NCBI RefSeq assembly: GCF_049999945.1
Contig: NZ_JBLYUB010000010.1
Location: 124,001-188,000 of the forward strand
Length of the DNA: 64,000 bases
Direction of reading: 5' to 3'
DNA from: Planosporangium spinosum
GTDB lineage: Bacteria; Actinomycetota; Actinomycetes; Mycobacteriales; Micromonosporaceae
In this document: one piece after another, positions 59,023-64,000 of the stretch
Layout of the letters: every line of letters starts with the position of its first letter
How positions within the stretch are numbered: position 1 is the stretch's first letter
Notes under the pieces: generated by a model
Databases searched by the model: none
The model's input: the letters and a program-made list of their open reading frames with translations, nothing else
Told to the model about the DNA's origin: nothing
Program-made: the position numbers and the translations under genes

Positions 59023-60447
59023 GTGACCGAACGACCCCGCTCCACCAAGAACGCCTCCGCCTCGTCGACCGGCCGCACGTCGGCTTCGGCGGGGCGGTCC
59101 CGTACCTCCCGCCGTACCGGTACGACCGCCGACGGCGAGGGCGACCCAGCGCGCCGTACCTTCGTCCTCGACACGTCCGTCCTGCTCTCCGACCCCGGCG
59201 CGTTCCTGCGCTTCGCCGAGCACGAGGTCGTCATCCCGCTGGTGGTGATCTCCGAGCTGGAGGGCAAGCGACACCACCCCGAGCTGGGGTACTTCGCCCG
59301 CCGCTCGCTGCGCTTCCTCGACGAGCTGCGGGTCAAGCACGGGCGGCTCGACGAGGCGCTGCCGGTGACCGACCTGGGCGGGACGCTCCGGGTGGAGCTC
59401 AACCACGCCGACCCCGACGTCCTGCCGCCCGGCTTCCGAGCGGAGACCAACGACGCCCGGATCCTGTCGGTCGCGCTGGGCCTCTCCCGGGAGGGTCGGA
59501 ATGTGACCTTGGTCACCAAGGACATGCCACTGCGGGTGAAGGCCGCCTCCGTGGGGCTCGCGACCGACGAGTACCGGCACGGCCAGGCCGCCGACCCGAC
59601 CTGGACCGGCATGGCCGAACTGCCGATCTCCGACGACCAGGTGGCCCGGCTGTACGCCGGCGAGACGGTCGAGCTGGACGGCGCCGGTGCGCTGCCCTGC
59701 CACACCGGCCTGGTCCTGCACTCCGGCAGCGGTTCCGCGCTCGGCCGGGTCGGTCCGGACAAGTCGGTCCGGCTGGTCCGCGGCGACCGGGAGGCGTTCG
59801 GGGTACGGGGCCGCTCGGCGGAGCAGCGGATCGCGCTGGACGTGCTGCTGGACGACTCGGTGGGCATCGTGTCGCTGGGTGGCCGCGCCGGTACCGGCAA
59901 GTCGGCCCTGGCCCTGTGTGCCGGGCTGGAGCAGGTGATGGAGCGGCGCAAGCACAAGAAGGTGATCGTGTTCCGGCCGCTGTACGCCGTCGGTGGTCAG
60001 GACCTGGGCTACCTGCCGGGCAGCGAGGCGGAGAAGATGTCGCCGTGGGGCCAGGCGGTCTACGACACGCTCGGTGCGCTGGTGCACGAGAATGTCATGG
60101 AGGAGGTCGCCGCGCGGGGCATGCTCGAGGTGCTTCCGCTGACCCACATTCGTGGCCGCAGCCTGCACGACGCGTTCGTCATCGTGGACGAGGCGCAGTC
60201 GCTGGAGCGCGGGGTCCTGCTCACGGTGCTCTCCCGGATCGGCCAGAACTCCCGGGTGGTGCTCACGCACGACGTGGCGCAGCGCGACAACCTGCGGGTG
60301 GGCCGGCACGACGGGGTCGCGGCGGTGATCGAGGTACTCAAGGGGCATCCGATGTTCGCCCACGTGACCCTGACCCGGTCCGAGCGCTCGCCCATCGCGG
60401 AGGTCGTGACGAACCTGCTGGAGGATCTCCCGTTCGATACCGATTAG
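59023..60447 (+). CDS. phoH: PIN-PhoH fusion protein (PhoH2 type)
   Basis: 474 aa. After a basic Ser/Arg/Thr-rich N-terminus (1-45) comes a PIN-like RNase domain (about 48-180) opening with TFVLDTSVLLSDPGAF and containing ETNDARILSVAL. Next is a PhoH ATPase domain (about 265-470) with Walker A GRAGTGKSALALC and Walker B DAFVIVDEAQS. Mycobacterial PhoH2 of this form unwinds and cleaves RNA. The start is GTG 59023 with GGGAG 7 nt upstream; longer frames are unsupported. No small antitoxin-like gene is evident directly upstream. Confidence 0.93.
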   Translation: MTERPRSTKNASASSTGRTSASAGRSRTSRRTGTTADGEGDPARRTFVLDTSVLLSDPGAFLRFAEHEVVIPLVVISELEGKRHHPELGYFARRSLRFLDELRVKHGRLDEALPVTDLGGTLRVELNHADPDVLPPGFRAETNDARILSVALGLSREGRNVTLVTKDMPLRVKAASVGLATDEYRHGQAADPTWTGMAELPISDDQVARLYAGETVELDGAGALPCHTGLVLHSGSGSALGRVGPDKSVRLVRGDREAFGVRGRSAEQRIALDVLLDDSVGIVSLGGRAGTGKSALALCAGLEQVMERRKHKKVIVFRPLYAVGGQDLGYLPGSEAEKMSPWGQAVYDTLGALVHENVMEEVAARGMLEVLPLTHIRGRSLHDAFVIVDEAQSLERGVLLTVLSRIGQNSRVVLTHDVAQRDNLRVGRHDGVAAVIEVLKGHPMFAHVTLTRSERSPIAEVVTNLLEDLPFDTD

Positions 60448-60486
60448 TCGGTTTTGTCGCGTGAGCTGGCTCACAACGACGCGGCT

Positions 60487-60526
60487 CCGGTTAGCCCTCG
60501 CGGCAGATCTACGCGAGGGTAGCCGG
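60487..60526 (+). terminator. Hairpin after phoH
   Basis: CCGGTTAGCCCTCGCG pairs with CGCGAGGGTAGCCGG apart from one bulge (stem about 15 bp, 9-nt loop). It lies 40 nt after the stop; no T-tract follows. Confidence 0.6.
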
Positions 60527-60590
60527 CGGTGCACGGCATCGAGCCGCGGTGATCGCCGCGTTCCGCGGGGGTCACCCGAACGGTTGCCGG

Positions 60591-60657
60591 ACGGGTCCGG
60601 GTCGGTTGCAAGACGACCCGCCCGTCCGACCGTGGCGCCGCCCACATGCGGCGCCAC
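60591..60657 (+). promoter_or_regulatory. Structured leader of the transglycosylase gene
   Basis: Two strong consecutive hairpins: GACGGGTCCGGGTCG with CGACCCGCCCGTC (60591-60628), and a perfect 10-bp stem GTGGCGCCGC/GCGGCGCCAC with loop CCACAT (60632-60657). They precede the GTG at 60705 by 47 nt. Muralytic enzymes of actinomycetes are often controlled by leader RNAs such as the c-di-AMP riboswitch, but I could not match that consensus. Confidence 0.45.
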
Positions 60658-60704
60658 CAGCGGTAACGTGCCCGCAAGTTGTCCCGTGACGAAGGGAACC
60701 GCTC

Positions 60705-61397
60705 GTGGTCCGGTTGTGGCACCGGGTCGGCGTCTTCCGGATACTCTCGGCCGCCGTCCTCGTCCTCGGCGTGGTGGCAGCGGCGCAGGTGAGCGCCGAG
60801 CGCCAGGCGCAGCAGCGGCTCCAGCGGGCCGCCCAACTCGCCCAGGTGGCACAGGACGAGCAGCGGGAACTGGAGGCCGAGCGGTCCCGGGTCTCCGCCG
60901 TCTCCCGGGCCACCCAGCGCGAGGCGCAGGAGAAGGCGGACGCCGCCGCCTCCGCCGCCGCCGACCAGGCGAAGGCCGCCCAGGACGCGGCGCGCCGCAA
61001 GGGACTGGTCAAGACCAGCCCGTCGGCGTCCGCCTCGCCGAGCACCTCGCCGTCCAAGGCGGCCCCCTTCGGCCCGATCCCCGCCTCCTGCTCCGAGTAC
61101 ACCGGCAACGTCGCGATCGGCTGCGCCCTCATGCTCGACGCCGGCTTCGGGCTCGACCAGATGCCCTGCCTGAAGAACCTGTGGATGAAGGAGAGCGGCT
61201 GGCGCGAGACCGCCGGCAACGTCAGCCGCGCCTACGGCATCCCCCAGTCCAACCCGGGATCGAAGATGTCGGTGTACGGTGCCGACTGGAAGACCAACCC
61301 GGCCACCCAGATCAAGTGGGGCCTGAACTACATCAAGACCAAGTACCGGACGCCCTGCGGCGCCTGGTCGAACTTCCAGTCCAAGGGCTACTACTAG
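60705..61397 (+). CDS. Secreted transglycosylase-like (SLT/resuscitation-type) protein
   Basis: 230 aa. A signal peptide or N-terminal anchor (ILSAAVLVLGVVAAAQVSA) precedes a Gln/Glu/Ala-rich coiled coil (30-100) and a Ser/Pro linker. The C-terminal domain of about 95 aa follows, with CLKNLWMKESGWRETAGN carrying the catalytic Glu, then RAYGIPQSNPGSKM and IKWGLNYIKTKYRTPCGAW. This matches actinobacterial lytic transglycosylase-like domains; paired Cys may form disulfides. GAAGGG 8 nt before the GTG is the ribosome site. The leader is highly structured. The stop codon lies inside a 19-bp tandem duplication. Confidence 0.85.
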   Translation: MVRLWHRVGVFRILSAAVLVLGVVAAAQVSAERQAQQRLQRAAQLAQVAQDEQRELEAERSRVSAVSRATQREAQEKADAAASAAADQAKAAQDAARRKGLVKTSPSASASPSTSPSKAAPFGPIPASCSEYTGNVAIGCALMLDAGFGLDQMPCLKNLWMKESGWRETAGNVSRAYGIPQSNPGSKMSVYGADWKTNPATQIKWGLNYIKTKYRTPCGAWSNFQSKGYY

Positions 61398-61428
61398 GAC
61401 CGGCCGCGACTACTAGGACCGGCCGCGA
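61391..61428. repeat. 19-bp tandem duplication spanning the transglycosylase stop codon
   Basis: CTACTAGGACCGGCCGCGA at 61391-61409 and again at 61410-61428, perfect. The first copy holds the TAG stop. Confidence 0.95.
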
Positions 61429-61474
61429 CGCGGTCGGTGGCGGTCGGGTGCGCCACCGGCGGTACCACGGGGGA

Positions 61475-62158
61475 ATGATGGCAGACCGCGCGCCCACGTC
61501 GATGTCCGGGAGCCGCGACGACGACCCGGACCGGTTCGGTAGCGACTCGTTCTACTCCTCCATCGGCCGGGCGTTCGTCGCGATGTGCGCGTTCGTACCC
61601 CTGCTGTTCCTGGTCCAGTTCGTGAACCGGCTCACGGGTGACCGCCTCCAGCGCGACGGCGGCATCCAGCCCCATGCGCTGCAGGGCCTCGACGGGGTGG
61701 TGCTGGCCCCGTTCCTGCACGCCAGCTTCGAGCACGTGACCGCCAACAGCGTGCCGCTGATCCTGCTCGGCACGTTCGTGCTCGCGTCCGGTACCCGCCG
61801 GTTCCTCGCCGCCACGGTGTTCATCGCGATCGCCAGCGGGCTCGGCGTGTGGCTGGTCGGCGACCCCCGGACCGTCATCGTAGGCGCCAGCGGGGTCATC
61901 TTCGGGTACTTCGGCCTGCTGGTCGTGCGCGGTGTGGTCGAGCGGTCCTGGTGGAACGTCGCGGTCGCGCTGCTGATCGCCCTGCTGTACGGCTGGCAAC
62001 TGGTCGGGGTGCTGCCGGTGGTCGAGTCGAACATCTCGTGGCAGGGGCACCTGTGCGGGCTCGTGGCCGGGATGGTGGCGGCGGTGCTGTTCCGGCGCCG
62101 CCGGCCGCGCCGGGCGGTACCGGCCGACGGTGACGATCTGACCCTGCCCATTTCCTGA
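61475..62158 (+). CDS. Rhomboid-family intramembrane serine protease
   Basis: 227 aa with six helices. The catalytic Ser is in GASGVIFGYFG (TM4 region) and the His in WQGHLCGLVAGM (TM6). The N-terminal FLHASFEHVTANSVPLILLG carries the HxxxN motif (His and Asn). A Pro/Arg-rich C-terminal tail is cytoplasmic. It cleaves membrane proteins; targets are unknown. Two adjacent ATGs (61475, 61478) follow GGGGGA, so the exact start is uncertain by one codon. Confidence 0.92.
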   Translation: MMADRAPTSMSGSRDDDPDRFGSDSFYSSIGRAFVAMCAFVPLLFLVQFVNRLTGDRLQRDGGIQPHALQGLDGVVLAPFLHASFEHVTANSVPLILLGTFVLASGTRRFLAATVFIAIASGLGVWLVGDPRTVIVGASGVIFGYFGLLVVRGVVERSWWNVAVALLIALLYGWQLVGVLPVVESNISWQGHLCGLVAGMVAAVLFRRRRPRRAVPADGDDLTLPIS

Positions 62159-62250
62159 AATCCCGATAACGCGCGGGTGAGTGCCGTTGCGCCCGGGGAA
62201 GGGTGGCCGTACGTTCGAGGTCATCGCCCCGACGTGCGAGGAGCCGTCCC

Positions 62251-63222
62251 ATGCGCGAGATCGACGTGGCCATCGTGGGTGCCGGCCCCACCGGGCTGTT
62301 CGCCGCGTACTACGCGGGCTTCCGGGGGCTCTCGGTGGCGGTCATCGACGCGCTGCCCGAGCCGGGCGGTCAGGTCTCGGCGATGTACCCGGAGAAGGTC
62401 ATCTACGACGTCGCGGGCTTCCCCGCGATCAGGGGTCGGGAACTGGTCGCCAACCTGGTCGCACAGGCCGCCGCGTTCGGTCCGGAGTACCTGTTGAACA
62501 CCCGGGCCGAGGACCTGTCGTACGCCGACGACGGCCGCCCGGTGATCCGGCTGTCGACCGGCGAGTCGCTGCGCTGCGGCGCCATCATCATCACCGGGGG
62601 ACTGGGCAGCTTCACCGCCCGCCCGCTGCCCGCGGCCGCCGGGTTCACCGGCGCCGGCGTGCTCTACTTCGTCCCGCACCTCGACGACCTGGCCGGGCAC
62701 GACGTCGTCATCGTGGGTGGCGGTGACTCCGCATTCGACTGGGCCCTGTCGCTGCACCCGATCGCCCGGTCGGTCACGCTGGTCCACCGCCGGGACAAGT
62801 TCCGGGCGCACGCCGCCACCGTCGCGAAGGTCCAGGCCCTGGGCGTACCGTTGATCGTCAACGCCGAGCTGGCCAAGATCCGGGGCAACGAGCGGGTCGA
62901 GGGCGTGGACGTGACGATCCGTGGCGGCGAGACCCGCGAGCTGCCGGCCGACACTGTGGTGGCGGCGCTCGGCTTCACCGCCGACCTCGGTCCCCTCGCG
63001 AGCTGGGGGCTCGACCTCGACCGGCGGCACATCCTGGTGGACTCGACCACGGCCACGAACCTGCCGCGGGTGTTCGCCGCGGGCGACATCAGCGAGTACC
63101 CGGGGAAGGTCCGGCTGATCGCCACCGGGTTCGGGGAGGCGGCGACGGCCGTCAACAACGCCGCCGTCGCGGTCGACCCGGCCGCGCACCTGTTCCCGGG
63201 CCACTCGTCCGACAACGGGTGA
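62251..63222 (+). CDS. Ferredoxin/flavodoxin-NADP+ reductase, thioredoxin-reductase-like
   Basis: A 323-aa flavoprotein with FAD-binding VAIVGAGPTGLFAAYYA, NADPH-binding VVIVGGGDSAFDWALSL and the C-terminal FAAGDISEYPGKVRLIATGFGE-type FAD loop. There is no CxxC active site, which separates it from thioredoxin reductase and places it with TrxR-like ferredoxin-NADP+ reductases (YumC type). It probably supplies electrons to ferredoxins or flavodoxins. GAGGAG 7 nt before ATG 62251 sets the start. Confidence 0.92.
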   Translation: MREIDVAIVGAGPTGLFAAYYAGFRGLSVAVIDALPEPGGQVSAMYPEKVIYDVAGFPAIRGRELVANLVAQAAAFGPEYLLNTRAEDLSYADDGRPVIRLSTGESLRCGAIIITGGLGSFTARPLPAAAGFTGAGVLYFVPHLDDLAGHDVVIVGGGDSAFDWALSLHPIARSVTLVHRRDKFRAHAATVAKVQALGVPLIVNAELAKIRGNERVEGVDVTIRGGETRELPADTVVAALGFTADLGPLASWGLDLDRRHILVDSTTATNLPRVFAAGDISEYPGKVRLIATGFGEAATAVNNAAVAVDPAAHLFPGHSSDNG

Positions 63223-63229
63223 CTCCCGG

Positions 63230-63276
63230 CGATCGTGGACAGGTGAGCCCGCCTCACCGGTCCACCTGTCCGTGAT
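63230..63276. terminator. Inverted repeat between the reductase and CGNR genes
   Basis: CGATCGTGGACAGGTG (63230-63245) is inverted at 63261-63276 (CACCTGTCCGTGATCG region) with two mismatches. An inner 6-bp stem, GGTGAG/CTCACC, is possible. Same GATCGTGGACA type as the repeat after uppS. Confidence 0.65.
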
Positions 63277-63303
63277 CGCGGGAGAACGGATACCGTGACG
63301 GCT

Positions 63304-63852
63304 GTGCAGCCTGGCGTACCCGAGTCGTTGTGGCTCGTGGAGTCCCTGCTCAACTCCGTCGACACCGAAAGCGGGCAGGACGATCTGGACGCGCTCCCGC
63401 GCTTCCGGCGGTGGCTGCGCGACCACGGCCGGGCCGCCGCCGCGGACGCCGCGACCGAGGCGGACCTGACCGCCGCCCGTGACCTGCGCGGCGCCCTTCG
63501 CGACGAGCTGGCCGGCCGGGGCGACCGGTCCCGGCTGGACCGGCTGGCGGCCGGGATCGGCCTCGTCGCCCGGTTCGCCCCGGACGGCGGGATCGGCCTG
63601 GCGCCGATCGGCACCGGTGTACCGGCGGTGCTGGGGGAGGTGCTGGCCGCTGTCGTCCGGGCCGCGCACGAGGGCACCTGGCGCCGGCTGAAGATCTGCT
63701 CGTCGCGGGCGTGCCGGTACGTGTACTACGACCGGTCCAAGAACGGCTCGCGGCGCTGGTGCTCGATGGAGGTCTGCGGCAACCGCAGCAAGACCCGGGC
63801 GTACCGGGAACGGGTCAGGCCAGCACGTACCGCCAACCCTCCCGCCAGTTGA
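63304..63852 (+). CDS. CGNR zinc-finger (ABATE-type) transcriptional regulator
   Basis: A 182-aa protein with an N-terminal ABATE-like ligand-sensing domain (SLWLVESLLNSVD, a conserved D/N-rich helix) and a C-terminal CGNR zinc finger: CSSRACRYVYYDRSKNGS, then WCSMEVCGNRSKTRAYR. The CGNR finger binds DNA with the Arg/Lys-rich helix. The start is GTG 63304, exactly 7 nt after TACCGT (63291-63296); an earlier GTG at 63295 lies within that -10 box and is rejected. The regulated gene is unknown. Confidence 0.9.
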   Translation: MQPGVPESLWLVESLLNSVDTESGQDDLDALPRFRRWLRDHGRAAAADAATEADLTAARDLRGALRDELAGRGDRSRLDRLAAGIGLVARFAPDGGIGLAPIGTGVPAVLGEVLAAVVRAAHEGTWRRLKICSSRACRYVYYDRSKNGSRRWCSMEVCGNRSKTRAYRERVRPARTANPPAS

Positions 63853-63906
63853 ACGAGATTTTCGAGAGCCGCCGGGGCGGCTCGGCGATGCGGCGGCGCC
63901 ACGGCG

Positions 63907-64000
63907 TCAGTCTGGCAGCCCGACCAGTCGCGCGACCGCCCTCATCTGGTACCCGAAGAACGTCTCCCGGTCCGCGATCACGTTGTTGAGCTGGCCGAAC
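63907..64000 (-). CDS. 3' end of a leftward gene running off the window
   Basis: The minus strand has an open frame from the window edge reading FGQLNNVIADRETFFGYQMR and AVARLVGLPD to a TGA at 63907-63909. The composition looks coding and the stop is convergent with the CGNR gene. Only 30 residues are visible, too few to name it. Confidence 0.6.
   Translation of the reverse strand, partial: FGQLNNVIADRETFFGYQMRAVARLVGLPD

Noticed and set aside
60448..60704. c-di-AMP (ydaO) riboswitch before the transglycosylase gene
   Set aside because: Strong hairpins are present, but I could not locate the conserved sequence blocks of that riboswitch.

Overview
The window is very G+C-rich DNA with GTG/ATG/TTG starts, strong GGAGG ribosome sites mixed with many leaderless starts, and gene content typical of a filamentous actinomycete: two Pkn-type kinases, acyl-CoA carboxylase with an epsilon subunit, GTP-type PEP carboxykinase, DUF4349, DUF3618 and DUF559 proteins. 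Gene content and style fit the Micromonosporaceae best, but that assignment is by eye. I find no tRNA, rRNA, CRISPR array or intact insertion sequence.

Layout. 0.4-4.3 kb: a long protein that looks like an exapted IS110 transposase domain, and an acidic conserved protein. 4.4-11.4 kb: deoxyribonucleoside salvage (degenerate ALDH, ALDH, deoC; divergent upp), then a MetF-like reductase, a Nudix hydrolase and a phosphohexomutase. 11.5-15.6 kb: a membrane Ser/Thr kinase and a B12-domain-less acyl-CoA mutase. 15.8-27.2 kb: housekeeping and conserved-unknown genes (DUF559, M20 amidohydrolase, DUF4349, MBL-fold, quinone-reductase-like flavoprotein, 2H ligase, Nei, PPOX). 27.5-28.9 kb: a threonine-rich leader peptide and mutually exclusive hairpins in front of a short threonyl-tRNA synthetase. 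29-31 kb: a three-gene membrane/stress cluster.

32-54.5 kb carries the genes of the mycobacterial accA3-sseA-maf-accE5-accD5-birA-PH-GtrA block (accA, maf, accE, accD, birA, PH protein and GtrA recognised here), spread out by accessory modules. These are a PadR-controlled ABC exporter with visible operators, an MFS permease, a decayed Tn3 transposase, a duplicated C39-peptidase/lipoprotein cassette, a uracil permease, a GntR cassette with helically phased operator repeats, a membrane-anchored surface protein and a second kinase. 55-64 kb: pckG, uppS, otsB, PIN-PhoH, a secreted transglycosylase, a rhomboid, a ferredoxin-NADP-reductase-like flavoprotein and a CGNR regulator.

Three themes recur across the window. 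At least fifteen genes have a TANNNT -10 box 6-8 nt before the start codon, so they are probably leaderless, and this corrects several starts. About ten intergenic gaps, mostly between convergent genes, carry long inverted repeats whose outer arms share GATCTTGG/GATCGTGG-like sequence while their cores differ. Several genes have short tandem duplications that begin at, or include, their own stop codon.
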